Shown here: piece after piece, positions 28,033 to 36,128 of the stretch
Layout of the letters: each line of letters opens with the position of its first letter
Numbering within the stretch: the stretch's first letter is position 1
From: Rhodospirillaceae bacterium
Lineage (GTDB): Bacteria; Pseudomonadota; Alphaproteobacteria; Rhodospirillales; Casp-alpha2
Reading direction: 5' to 3'
NCBI GenBank assembly: GCA_016845145.1
Contig: JAERTE010000122.1
Span: forward strand, 1-64,000
Length of the DNA stretch: 64,000 nucleotides
Notes under the pieces: model-generated
Seen by the model: only the letters and a program-made list of their open reading frames with translations
Databases searched by the model: none
What the model was told of the DNA's origin: nothing
Program-made: the position numbers and the translations under genes

Positions 28033-28450
28033 GGCACCGAACGGCAAAGGTATCCGCGTATTGCTGGCCAAGCCGACCCACGATGTGCATGACCGGGGCG
28101 TGCGGCTGGTCGCACGGCGGCTCAGGGATTACGGCTTCGAAGTCATTTTTACGAATTTTCTATTGGCTCAGGAGGTCGTCGCCACAGCCGTGGAGGAAGA
28201 TGTTGACGTGATTGGCGTTTCAATTTCCGCCGGCGGGCAAGTCCCCATATTCGAAGACTTGTTCGCCGGTCTCAAAGCCAAGAATATGGAAGACGTCATG
28301 GTTATCGGTGGCGGCGTGATACCGCCCGATGACGAGGTGACTCTCAAGGACATGGGCGTAGCGGCGATTTTCGGTCCCGGCACCAGCGCCGAGGAAGCGC
28401 GCGACGTGATCTTGCAATCGGTGGACAATTGGCGGGGAGACGGCACATGA
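28022..28450 (+). CDS. B12-binding small subunit of the acyl-CoA mutase
   Basis: 142 residues, a stand-alone cobalamin-binding domain. The DxHxxG motif is DVHDRG (lower-axial His), followed by GVSISAGGQ and VIGGGVIPPDD..LKDMGVAAIFGPGT, all typical of mutase C-terminal domains. The lysine preceding the motif (AKPTHD) is kept. It overlaps the large-subunit stop by 11 bp, so a two-protein enzyme like isobutyryl- or 2-hydroxyisobutyryl-CoA mutase is expected. No MeaB-type G-protein chaperone is nearby. Confidence 0.92.
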   Translation: MNSEAPNGKGIRVLLAKPTHDVHDRGVRLVARRLRDYGFEVIFTNFLLAQEVVATAVEEDVDVIGVSISAGGQVPIFEDLFAGLKAKNMEDVMVIGGGVIPPDDEVTLKDMGVAAIFGPGTSAEEARDVILQSVDNWRGDGT

Positions 28451-29376
28451 CGGGCGGGTCTGAATTGTTCGAGAACGTCGCCATACTCGGAGGCGGCGGC
28501 GTCATGGGGCATGGTATCGCCTTAGCCTGCCTGCAAAACAGCAACGCCAACGTGACGATTATTTCACGCAGAGACGAGACCGTACAACATGGCATGGATG
28601 CCGTTGAGAATGGCCCGTTTGGTCTAAATAAAGCTGTTGAGCGCGGCAAGCTGGACGGTGCCGGTATGGCAGATGCGTTGGCCAGGCTTTCCGGCACGAC
28701 GGACTATGAGGAAGGCCTGAGCGGTGCGGACCTGATATTTGAAACCATCCCGGAACTCAGCGCGTTGAAACAAGAGACGTTGAAAAAGGCTGAAGCTCTG
28801 GCACCCGACAATGTCGTGATGGCCACCAATACATCATCGATTATGATCTCCGAGTTGGCGGCCAAACTTGAAGACCCGAGCCGATTGGTCGGCACGCACT
28901 GGTTTTTCCCATCCAACGTCATGCCGTTGGTAGAAGTCGCACGGAGCGATCAAACGGCGCCGGAAAGCTTGGATCGGGTCGTCGCCTACTTGAAGCAACT
29001 GCGCAAAAAACCCGTGGTGGTGAAAGATTCGCCCGGCTTCTTCATGACGCGCTTCATCAACAATTATTTGGCTGAAGCTATCCGACTGGTGGAACTGGGC
29101 ATCGCCGGACCTGCGGAGATCGATGAAATGGTGAAGACAGGTCTTGGTTGGCCCATGGGCGTGTTTGAATTGTTGGACGATTCCAGTTTCGATGCCTTTT
29201 ATCACGCCCAGGAATACCTGCATGAAACCTGCGGTGAACGTTATGCCGTCCCACCGTTAGCCCACGAATTGATGAATGCCGGTTACCTAGGCGACCCGAA
29301 ATCCAAACCCGGCAGCCGGGGCGGCTGGTATGACTACCTGGGCGCCGAGCGCGCACCGAAGGCACCCAAAAAGTAA
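28447..29376 (+). CDS. 3-hydroxyacyl-CoA dehydrogenase
   Basis: 309 residues starting in the ATGA overlap with the B12 subunit. Rossmann motif VAILGGGGVMGHGIALACLQ, the catalytic segment GTHWFFPSNVMPLVEVARSDQT (His of H.F.P), DSPGFFMTRFINNYLAEAIRLVE and GLGWPMGVFEL are all present; there is no fused enoyl-CoA hydratase. It oxidises 3-hydroxyacyl-CoA with NAD. In context it would act on the rearranged acyl-CoA product before cleavage by the divergent thiolase-like enzyme. Confidence 0.9.
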   Translation: MTGGSELFENVAILGGGGVMGHGIALACLQNSNANVTIISRRDETVQHGMDAVENGPFGLNKAVERGKLDGAGMADALARLSGTTDYEEGLSGADLIFETIPELSALKQETLKKAEALAPDNVVMATNTSSIMISELAAKLEDPSRLVGTHWFFPSNVMPLVEVARSDQTAPESLDRVVAYLKQLRKKPVVVKDSPGFFMTRFINNYLAEAIRLVELGIAGPAEIDEMVKTGLGWPMGVFELLDDSSFDAFYHAQEYLHETCGERYAVPPLAHELMNAGYLGDPKSKPGSRGGWYDYLGAERAPKAPKK

Positions 29377-29993
29377 TGCCTCGAACCGCCGCCACTTCCA
29401 ACCCCGAAGCCGCCACGCGGAAAGGCGAGTTGCAGCGTGAGCGAATATTGGAAGCCGCGGCCGGGCAGTTTCTGGCGGACGGCTATGCGGCGGCCTCGGT
29501 TCGTTCAATCGCCGAGGCGGCAGACATCGGCCCCAGCACGCTCTACCATTACTTCGCATCTAAGGAAGACATTCTGGTCGCCGTGCACGAGGAAGGCCTG
29601 AAACGCATTCAAGCCGCATTGGTGGACGCGCTTGAAGGCGTGGACGAACCCTGGGAGCGGCTGGAGACCGCCAGCGTCGCTCATTTGGAAGCGCTTCTGG
29701 AAGGCGGCCTGATTTTCCGTGCCGTGATGCGCGAAATGCCCAACGTGTTCGACCGCGAGGCCTTGGAGCGCATCCGGGTGACCCGCGACAATTACGAACG
29801 TATCTTTGCCCGCTTGCTGGATGACATTTCACTGCCACGCGGCACCGATCGTCATGAACTTCGTCTTATGCTATTGGGATCATTGAATTGGGCGTTCACC
29901 TGGTATCGGCCCGGACGCAGCACACCGGCGGAATTAGCGCGCACTTTTGTCGGATTTCTGAGAAACCAATTGCAAATCGACAAGCCGACCTAA
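29376..29993 (+). CDS. TetR-family transcriptional regulator
   Basis: 205 residues. N-terminal HTH: RERILEAAAGQFLADGYAAASVRSIAEAADIGPSTLYHYFASKEDILVAV is the classical TetR DNA-binding domain. The start ATG overlaps the stop of the dehydrogenase (TAATG), so it is the last gene of the mutase operon and likely its repressor, with an acyl-CoA as probable ligand. Candidate operators are at 26160 and 26256. It converges with hypC, overlapping it by 4 bp. Confidence 0.92.
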   Translation: MPRTAATSNPEAATRKGELQRERILEAAAGQFLADGYAAASVRSIAEAADIGPSTLYHYFASKEDILVAVHEEGLKRIQAALVDALEGVDEPWERLETASVAHLEALLEGGLIFRAVMREMPNVFDREALERIRVTRDNYERIFARLLDDISLPRGTDRHELRLMLLGSLNWAFTWYRPGRSTPAELARTFVGFLRNQLQIDKPT

Positions 29994-30232
29994 TCCGGAG
30001 ATTGCCTTTCCAAGGCCTGAAGAATTTCATCAAACATTTCGTATGCCTGCAAGGCATCGCGCTCGGGCACAACTGTCTGAGCGAATCCAAGACTGATCTG
30101 GATATACTCACCAACGACCGGCAAATCTTCCTTGAGCAGCATAAGGTCGGCCCAACGTTCCTCGCCCATAGCGGAGCAGCGTGCCTTCAGGCCATCGATC
30201 TCTTCGATCTTCATGGGAACAGACAGGCACAT
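29990..30232 (-). CDS. hypC: Hydrogenase maturation chaperone HypC/HupF family
   Basis: 80 residues starting MCLSVPMKI, with the essential Cys2 that binds the Fe(CN)2CO unit delivered to the hydrogenase large subunit. The rest (SLGFAQTVVPERDALQAYEMFDEIL) matches the family. It is divergent from the hydrogenase operon across 79 bp. No hypA, B, D, E or F is in the window, so the rest of the maturation set must lie elsewhere. Confidence 0.9.
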   Translation of the reverse strand: MCLSVPMKIEEIDGLKARCSAMGEERWADLMLLKEDLPVVGEYIQISLGFAQTVVPERDALQAYEMFDEILQALERQSPD

Positions 30233-30288
30233 ATGCCGCCGTCTCCTTTTCTATCCAACACCCATAATTACATTTGTATGCTGTGAAA

Positions 30289-30300
30289 TATACATGTATA
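30289..30300. promoter_or_regulatory. Palindrome TATACATGTATA between hypC and the hydrogenase operon
   Basis: A 12-bp perfect palindrome sits 12 bp before the protease ATG in the short divergent region. It could be a regulator site or part of a -10 region. It has no resemblance to an FNR box. Confidence 0.3.
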
Positions 30301-30311
30301 ATATCATTGCT

Positions 30312-30854
30312 ATGAACAAACGCAAATATGACATTCTGGCACTTGGCGTTGGCAATACATTGCTGAGCGATGAGGCAGTCGGAATTCGCGTCATTGAAGC
30401 CCTGCAAAAACATCCAAAATCCGCAGAACTCGGCTTGCGCCTAATGGACGGCGGCACCATGGGATTGAGCTTGTTGGTGGATATGGAAGACGCCGACGCA
30501 CTGATCATCGTCGACGCGGCGAACTTTGACCAAGGTGCGGGCACAACCAAGATATTCATTGGCGAAGACATGGATTTCTTCCTCCGCAATCGCGGACGCT
30601 CTCCCCATGACATTGGGCTCGATGATCTTATGGACGGATTGCGTCTGCGCGACGCCCTGCCCATCCGACGTGCGCTTATTGGCATCGAACCTGCCCGACT
30701 GACTGTCGGAGACACCATGACAGACGCTGTGGCTGCCGCCGTGCCGGAAGCTACGCATGCAATAGTGGATTTGGCGCAAAAGTGGCTGAGCGAAAATGGA
30801 TTAATACTGCCCTCAGCCGATGAACAATCTTTAAACATGGCAAAAGCGGAGTGA
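30312..30854 (+). CDS. [NiFe]-hydrogenase maturation protease (M52, HyaD/HupD family)
   Basis: 180 residues from ATG 30312, which lies in the divergent gap; an in-frame start at 30132 would run through hypC. Motifs: ALGVGNTLLSDEAVGIRVIEAL (Glu/Asp ligand for Ni), IIVDAANFDQGAG (second Asp) and SPHDIGLDDLM (His). It cleaves the C-terminal tail of the large subunit after Ni insertion. Its target, with a 15-residue tail, is encoded at 34346. It leads the operon and lies 6 bp before the HyaF-like gene. Confidence 0.92.
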   Translation: MNKRKYDILALGVGNTLLSDEAVGIRVIEALQKHPKSAELGLRLMDGGTMGLSLLVDMEDADALIIVDAANFDQGAGTTKIFIGEDMDFFLRNRGRSPHDIGLDDLMDGLRLRDALPIRRALIGIEPARLTVGDTMTDAVAAAVPEATHAIVDLAQKWLSENGLILPSADEQSLNMAKAE

Positions 30855-30860
30855 GTTCAT

Positions 30861-31301
30861 ATGGAACAGCCACCCCCCTCGCCGGAAATGGAGGAGCTTC
30901 TATCGTTCGTCGCTACCGGCAACGCCCAACCGCTACTTCATGAAATCAAGCATGCCTTGGTAGAGCTGCTGAAGAGCGGCACGGAAACCATCATCGATCT
31001 CGGTGCCATTCCGTTCGCACCCGGTGATGAACGCATCCTTAATGACATGCTCGGCCCCGGCGAAGTGCGGGCGACGCTCTCGGTGATGGGAGAAAGCAGC
31101 GTGCGGGAAACCGCAATTCCCGGCGTATGGCGAATCGATCATCTTGATACAAAGGGCGAGCTTCAGTCGCGGTTCATCGAGATAACCTTTTTGCCCGACA
31201 TCCTGAAGACCCAGCGCGAAGACGCCGAGCGCGGTCTCGAGGAATTGGCCGACCGATTGAAATCCTTCGATGACAAACAAACGGACCAGAGGGGAAGGTA
31301 A
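30861..31301 (+). CDS. HupH/HyaF-like hydrogenase expression protein (single domain)
   Basis: 146 residues. GEVRATLSVMGESSVRETAIPGVWRIDHLDTKGELQSRFIEITFLPDIL matches one of the two HyaF/HupH domains. Full-length HyaF has two such domains (about 280 residues); this one is half length, as in other group 1e operons. The family assists insertion or assembly of the small-subunit clusters. The hydrogenase small subunit ATG follows 1 bp after its stop. Confidence 0.75.
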   Translation: MEQPPPSPEMEELLSFVATGNAQPLLHEIKHALVELLKSGTETIIDLGAIPFAPGDERILNDMLGPGEVRATLSVMGESSVRETAIPGVWRIDHLDTKGELQSRFIEITFLPDILKTQREDAERGLEELADRLKSFDDKQTDQRGR

Positions 31302-31302
31302 T

Positions 31303-32391
31303 ATGCCTGACACACCGCTCTTGAAAGATACGATGAAACTCCACGGCATCAGCCGACGCGGGTTCATGAAATACTGCGCGACCCTGGCATCCGTCATGGC
31401 CTTGCCGCCGATGATGGCGCCCCGGATCGCCGAAGCCCTCGAAACGGCGCGCCGACCCTCGGTCATCTGGCTGTCTTTCCAGGAATGCACCGGATGCACC
31501 GAAGCCATCACGCGTTCGCACGCACCGACCATCGAAGACCTGATCTTCAATGCCATATCACTTGATTACCACCACACCCTGCAGGCCGCATCCGGCCATG
31601 CGGCGGAAGCAGCGCGCGAACACGCCATGAAGGAAAACTACGGCAAATACGTGGTCGTCGTCGATGGCTCCATCCCGATCAAGGACCCCGGCTTTTCGTG
31701 CATCGCCGGCATTTCGAACTTGGACATGCTGAAAGAAACGGCGGCCGGCGCCGCGGCCATCGTCAGCGTCGGCACTTGTGCGGCCTATGGCGGTGTCGGG
31801 CACGCCGCCCCCAACCCGACAGGCGCCGTCGCCGTATCCGAGATCATCAAGGACAAGCCGATTATCAACGTACCGGGCTGTCCGCCGATCCCGGTGGTGA
31901 TGACCGGCGTGTTGGCGCATTTCCTCACCTTCGGCATCCCGGAACTCGACGAATTGGCGCGCCCCAAAGCGTTCTTCGGCGAAAGCATCCACGACCGCTG
32001 CTACCGCCGCCCGTTCTACGACAAGGGCATGTTTGCCGAGAGCTTCGATGACGAAGGCGCACGCGGCGGGTGGTGTCTTTACAAACTCGGCTGCAAGGGG
32101 CCGACCACCAAAAGCGCGTGTGCCACCGTCAAATGGAACAACGGCGTCAGCTTCCCGATAGAGGCCGGCCACCCGTGCCTCGGTTGCACCGAGCCGGACT
32201 TCTGGGACAACGGTGGCTTTTACAAGCCGCTGTCGGTGCCGGCAGGCGATTATCGCAAGCTCGGTGTGGCCGCTGTCGCCGGCGGGGCTGCCGTCGGTGC
32301 GGCAAGCGCGCTTCTGTCACGCGCAGGCAAAGCGAAGGCCGTGCGCGAACACGAAACCGTCGATGCCCATGATTTGGAGAAACCGTCATGA
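31303..32391 (+). CDS. hynS: [NiFe]-hydrogenase small subunit (HynS/HupS, group 1e type)
   Basis: 362 residues from ATG 31303 with GGGGAAGG upstream. Tat signal SRRGFMKYCATLAS. Proximal [4Fe-4S] ligands in ECTGCTEA, GTCAAYGG and VPGCPPIP; no extra cysteines of O2-tolerant group 1d enzymes (ECTGCT, not ECTCC). Distal/medial cluster ligands are in HDRCYRR, GWCLYKLGC and HPCLGCTEPDFWD. A hydrophobic C-terminus (VAAVAGGAAVGAASALL) may anchor it in the membrane. It faces the periplasm and passes electrons to Isp1. Confidence 0.95.
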   Translation: MPDTPLLKDTMKLHGISRRGFMKYCATLASVMALPPMMAPRIAEALETARRPSVIWLSFQECTGCTEAITRSHAPTIEDLIFNAISLDYHHTLQAASGHAAEAAREHAMKENYGKYVVVVDGSIPIKDPGFSCIAGISNLDMLKETAAGAAAIVSVGTCAAYGGVGHAAPNPTGAVAVSEIIKDKPIINVPGCPPIPVVMTGVLAHFLTFGIPELDELARPKAFFGESIHDRCYRRPFYDKGMFAESFDDEGARGGWCLYKLGCKGPTTKSACATVKWNNGVSFPIEAGHPCLGCTEPDFWDNGGFYKPLSVPAGDYRKLGVAAVAGGAAVGAASALLSRAGKAKAVREHETVDAHDLEKPS

Positions 32392-33053
32392 ACAGCCAAG
32401 CTTTTGATTTGTTGATGTGGGCGCGCGGCCCTGCTTTCGACGTGGCGTTGGTCATCTTCGTCGCTGGGATTGTTCTCCGCATCACCGAGATTCTGATCAT
32501 CGGCCGCAAGAAGGATTTGGCACCTGCCAAGGGTAACGCGGTCGCGCAAGGACTGAAGACCATCTTCTCACGGTCCTTACCGTCGGAAGGCATGGTGCAG
32601 TACGCACCAACCACTTTCCTTGCCGGATACATCTTTCACTTGGGCTTTTTCATCGCCTTCTTGTTTTTCGCGCCGCATATCGCGTTGTTCACCGATGCCT
32701 TCGGTATTTCGTGGCCCAATGCCGGCCGCGTGATCATCGAAAGCGCCACGGCGCTGGCTGTGTTGGCGATTGTCGCGCTGTTGTACACGCGATTGACCGA
32801 TCCAGTGCGGCGCGCGCTCACCACTTTCGATGACTATCTGGTTCTGCTGTTGAGCGCGCTGCCTCTGATCACAGGTTACGTGGCCGTCAACAAGCTGTTC
32901 GGTGATCCGCAGATGATGCTGGCGATTCATATTCTTAGTGTCGAGGCTTTGATGATCGCATTTCCCTTCACCAAACTCATGCACGCCGTGTCGTTCGTCA
33001 TGGCGCGCTACTACAACGGCGCCATCCAAGGCCGGAAAGGAGCCAAGTCATGA
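32388..33053 (+). CDS. isp1: Isp1, membrane cytochrome b-like hydrogenase partner (NarI-like)
   Basis: 221 residues with about five hydrophobic segments (e.g. FDVALVIFVAGIVLRITEIL, FLAGYIFHLGFFIAFLFF, YLVLLLSALPLITGYVAV). His residues in the predicted helices (HLGFF, IHILS, HAVSF) could ligate heme, like NarI/HdrE. It overlaps hynS and isp2 by 4 bp each. With Isp2 it replaces the usual HupC cytochrome b in Isp-type hydrogenases of Thiocapsa and related bacteria. Confidence 0.85.
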   Translation: MNSQAFDLLMWARGPAFDVALVIFVAGIVLRITEILIIGRKKDLAPAKGNAVAQGLKTIFSRSLPSEGMVQYAPTTFLAGYIFHLGFFIAFLFFAPHIALFTDAFGISWPNAGRVIIESATALAVLAIVALLYTRLTDPVRRALTTFDDYLVLLLSALPLITGYVAVNKLFGDPQMMLAIHILSVEALMIAFPFTKLMHAVSFVMARYYNGAIQGRKGAKS

Positions 33054-34327
33054 CCGCAACCCTGGAACGCGGCCTGAATGCACTGCGCGAACAAATCGAT
33101 GCTCCCGTCGCCAGCTTTTTCACCAGCTGCGTCAGCTGCGGGCTGTGCGCGGAAGCCTGCATCTTCTACCGCGAGACCGAAGACCCCAAGTATGCACCGA
33201 TCAAGAAGCTGGACCTGATGAAGCGCGTGTGGTCCAGGGAGTTCACCCTGTTCGGACGTATCGCGGGCATGCTCGGACTGGTGAAACCGGTCACCGACGA
33301 CGACCTGAAAGAGTGGGAAACGCTGGTCTACGACAGTTGCACCATGTGCGGGCGTTGTACGATGGTGTGCCCGGTTGGCAACGACCTCACCATGATGATC
33401 CGCAAGATGCGCGAATGCATGAGCGCGGCGGGCCATGCGCCGAAAGAACTAATCGGCGCCGCAGGCCGGCACGCCGACCACGGCAGTCCCATGGGCGATC
33501 TGCACAAGGCCATCCATGCGCAGGTCAAACACGCCATCGCCGACACCGGCATCGAGATCGAGTTCAATAAACCCGGTGTCGATTACATGGTTATTCTTTC
33601 GGCCCAGGAAATTGCCGAATTCCCCGAAGTGATCGGCGCCATGGCGCGCATCTTCAAGCAGGCCGGTGTTACCTGGACGATTTCCGACGATGCTTTCGAG
33701 GCCACCAACGTCGGCATCCAACTCGGCAACAAAGACGTAGCGCGCACCCTGGTGCAGCGTGTCGTCGACGCGGCCGAGAAGCTGGGCGTCAAGGGCGTCA
33801 TCAGCCCCGAATGCGGCCACGCCTATCAAGCCATCCGTTGGGAAGGCCCCAACCTCATTGGCCGTCCCTACAACTTCGAGGTTGTCCATGTCATCGAACT
33901 GCTCGACCAGCTGCGCGCCGAGGGTAAAATCAAAACCAAGGGCAGAAATACCGAGAAGCTGACCTTCCACGACCCGTGCCAGATCAATCGCCGCGGCGGC
34001 ATCGACCGCGAGCCCCGGCGTCTGGTCGACATGGTCGCCGACAACTTCGTCGAGACCGACGACGCCGGCACCATGAACTGGTGTTGCGGCGGCGGTGGCG
34101 GTGTCGGCGCCAACGAGCGCGCTGAGCCCTTGCGGCTGGCTGCCTTCAAACGCAAGAAGGCGCAGTTCGAAAAAGTCCAACCCGATACCATCGTTACCAT
34201 GTGCGCTTTTTGCCACCACACGTTGGAGACGGCGCTTGAGGAATACAACATGGACATCGAGGTCGCCGGACTCACCGAAATGATCGCCGAATACCTGGAT
34301 GACGATGGCACGCAAGCGGACGCCTAA
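33050..34327 (+). CDS. isp2: Isp2, heterodisulfide-reductase-like Fe-S protein
   Basis: 425 residues. Two 4Fe-4S motifs near the N-terminus (CVSCGLCAEAC about residue 26 and CTMCGRCTMVC about residue 97), then HdrD/GlpC-type CCG domains: HDPCQINRRGG, NWCCGGGGGVG and CAFCHHTL. It is probably cytoplasmic or peripheral on Isp1 and carries electrons between the membrane b-type cytochrome and an unknown cytoplasmic partner, perhaps a sulfur-pool thiol/disulfide. The large antisense frame on the minus strand here is a GC-rich shadow. Confidence 0.88.
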   Translation: MTATLERGLNALREQIDAPVASFFTSCVSCGLCAEACIFYRETEDPKYAPIKKLDLMKRVWSREFTLFGRIAGMLGLVKPVTDDDLKEWETLVYDSCTMCGRCTMVCPVGNDLTMMIRKMRECMSAAGHAPKELIGAAGRHADHGSPMGDLHKAIHAQVKHAIADTGIEIEFNKPGVDYMVILSAQEIAEFPEVIGAMARIFKQAGVTWTISDDAFEATNVGIQLGNKDVARTLVQRVVDAAEKLGVKGVISPECGHAYQAIRWEGPNLIGRPYNFEVVHVIELLDQLRAEGKIKTKGRNTEKLTFHDPCQINRRGGIDREPRRLVDMVADNFVETDDAGTMNWCCGGGGGVGANERAEPLRLAAFKRKKAQFEKVQPDTIVTMCAFCHHTLETALEEYNMDIEVAGLTEMIAEYLDDDGTQADA

Positions 34328-34345
34328 GGCATAGGGATTGAAAAA

Positions 34346-36064
34346 ATGAACAAACGACTGGTCGTAGACCCCATCACCCGCATCGAAGGGCATCTCCGTA
34401 TCGAGGCCCAGATGCAGGAACAACAGATCGCTGAAGCCTATTCGTCCGGCACCATGGTGCGCGGCATCGAGATCATCTTGCGTGGTCGTGACCCGCGTGA
34501 TGCCTGGGCTTTCGCGCAACGCATTTGCGGTGTGTGCACGCTGGTGCACGGCATTGCTTCGGTGCGTGCGGTGGAAAACGCCTTGGGTTACAAAATCCCG
34601 CCCAACGCGCAACTGATCCGCAACCTGATGATCGCCGCCCAATACGTGCACGACCATGTCATGCATTTCTATCACCTGCATGCGCTCGATTGGGTCGACG
34701 TGGTCTCTGCCTTGAGTGCGGACCCGAAAGCAACGTCTGAGTTGGCGTCATCGATCAGCAACTATCCACGTTCGTCGCCCGGCTACTTCGCCGACGTGAA
34801 GAAGAAGCTCAAAACCTTCGTCGATCAAGGTCAGCTCGGCATCTTCGCCAATGGCTATTGGGGGCATTCGGCATACAAACTGCCGCCGGAAGCGAACTTG
34901 ATGGCGGTGGCACACTATCTCGATGCGCTGGAATGGCAGCGCGACGTGGTGCAGTTGCACACGATCTTTGGCGGCAAGAACCCACACCCGAACTTCCTGG
35001 TCGGCGGTGTGGCAAGTCCCTTGGACCCCAACTCCGATAGCGCCATCAATATGGAACAACTGGCGAAAATTTCCGACGTCATTTCCAAAATGGAGGATTT
35101 CGTCAATCTGGCTTACGTGCCCGATACCCTGGCCATCGCCGGATTCTACAAAGATTGGGGCGCCATCGGAGAAGGGGTCGGCAACTTTATGACCTATGGT
35201 GACTACCCGACCGGCGACACCGACGACGCCAGTACGTTTTTGGTGCCGCGTGGCGTGATCCTGGATCGCGATCTCTCGCAGGTACACGAAATCGATCTGC
35301 ATGCCGAAAATGAAATCCAGGAGTTCGTCGATCACGCCTGGTACGATTACGAGGGCGGCAAGGGTACCGGCTTACACCCCTATAAGGGCGAAACAGAGTT
35401 GAACTTCACCGGCCCCAACCCGCCCTACGACCAACTCAATGTGGAGAAAGAGTATTCCTGGCTCAAATCGCCGCGCTGGAAAGGCAAGCCGATGGAAGTC
35501 GGCCCGCTGGCGCGCATGCTGATGCTGTACGGCACAGGCAACAAGCACGCCAAGGAACTGGTGGACATGACGCTGAAGACACTGGACGTGCCCGTTACCG
35601 CGTTGTTCTCCACGCTCGGCCGTACCGCGGCGCGCACACTGGAAACGAAGATTTACCTCGACTTCATGCGCGGCTGGTACAACGACCTGATCGCCAACAT
35701 CAAGGCGGGTGACCTCAACACCCATAACGACGCGCTTTGGGATCCGAAAACCTGGCCGAACAAAGCCCAGGGCGCGGGCTATATGGAAGCCCCGCGAGGC
35801 GCCTTGGGCCACTGGATCGTCATCGAGGACGGCAAGATCGCCAACTATCAAGCCGTGGTCCCGACAACCTGGAACGCAGGCCCGCGCGATGCCAACGGCC
35901 TATCCGGCCCGTACGAGGCGGCACTCAAAGGCCATGTGTTGGCGAACCCGGAACAGCCACTGGAAATCCTCCGCACTATTCACAGCTTCGACCCCTGCAT
36001 CGCCTGTGCCGTGCACATGGTCGGCGAGGATGGCGAGGAAACGCTGCAGATCAAGGTGAGCTAA
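34346..36064 (+). CDS. hynL: [NiFe]-hydrogenase large subunit (HynL, group 1e type)
   Basis: 572 residues. N-terminal NiFe ligands in RICGVCTLVHG (about residues 59-68) and C-terminal DPCIACAVH. Cleavage after the His of this motif would remove a 15-residue tail beginning MVGEDGEE, the substrate of the maturation protease at 30312. Upstream SD is weak (AGGGATTG). It closes the hynS-isp1-isp2-hynL operon, the gene order described for Thiocapsa roseopersicina. The enzyme oxidises H2 or disposes of electrons at the periplasmic face. Confidence 0.95.
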   Translation: MNKRLVVDPITRIEGHLRIEAQMQEQQIAEAYSSGTMVRGIEIILRGRDPRDAWAFAQRICGVCTLVHGIASVRAVENALGYKIPPNAQLIRNLMIAAQYVHDHVMHFYHLHALDWVDVVSALSADPKATSELASSISNYPRSSPGYFADVKKKLKTFVDQGQLGIFANGYWGHSAYKLPPEANLMAVAHYLDALEWQRDVVQLHTIFGGKNPHPNFLVGGVASPLDPNSDSAINMEQLAKISDVISKMEDFVNLAYVPDTLAIAGFYKDWGAIGEGVGNFMTYGDYPTGDTDDASTFLVPRGVILDRDLSQVHEIDLHAENEIQEFVDHAWYDYEGGKGTGLHPYKGETELNFTGPNPPYDQLNVEKEYSWLKSPRWKGKPMEVGPLARMLMLYGTGNKHAKELVDMTLKTLDVPVTALFSTLGRTAARTLETKIYLDFMRGWYNDLIANIKAGDLNTHNDALWDPKTWPNKAQGAGYMEAPRGALGHWIVIEDGKIANYQAVVPTTWNAGPRDANGLSGPYEAALKGHVLANPEQPLEILRTIHSFDPCIACAVHMVGEDGEETLQIKVS

Positions 36065-36128
36065 CTAGCGGAGATAATTGAAGAGACGTCGTGGGCTGAT
36101 CATTCCAACGTCATCGGGCCCTTTAACA

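Noticed and set aside
26299-28450. Calling the mutase methylmalonyl-CoA mutase (mutAB/scpA)
   Set aside because: Substrate-site residues for the carboxylate (Arg207) and carbonyl (His244) are missing.
30232-30312. FNR-type box for the hydrogenase promoter
   Set aside because: The gap contains TATACATGTATA but nothing close to TTGAT-N4-ATCAA.
33449-34681. 410-codon minus-strand frame opposite isp2
   Set aside because: Covered by isp2 and hynL, which have clear motifs; a GC-rich antisense frame of no known family.
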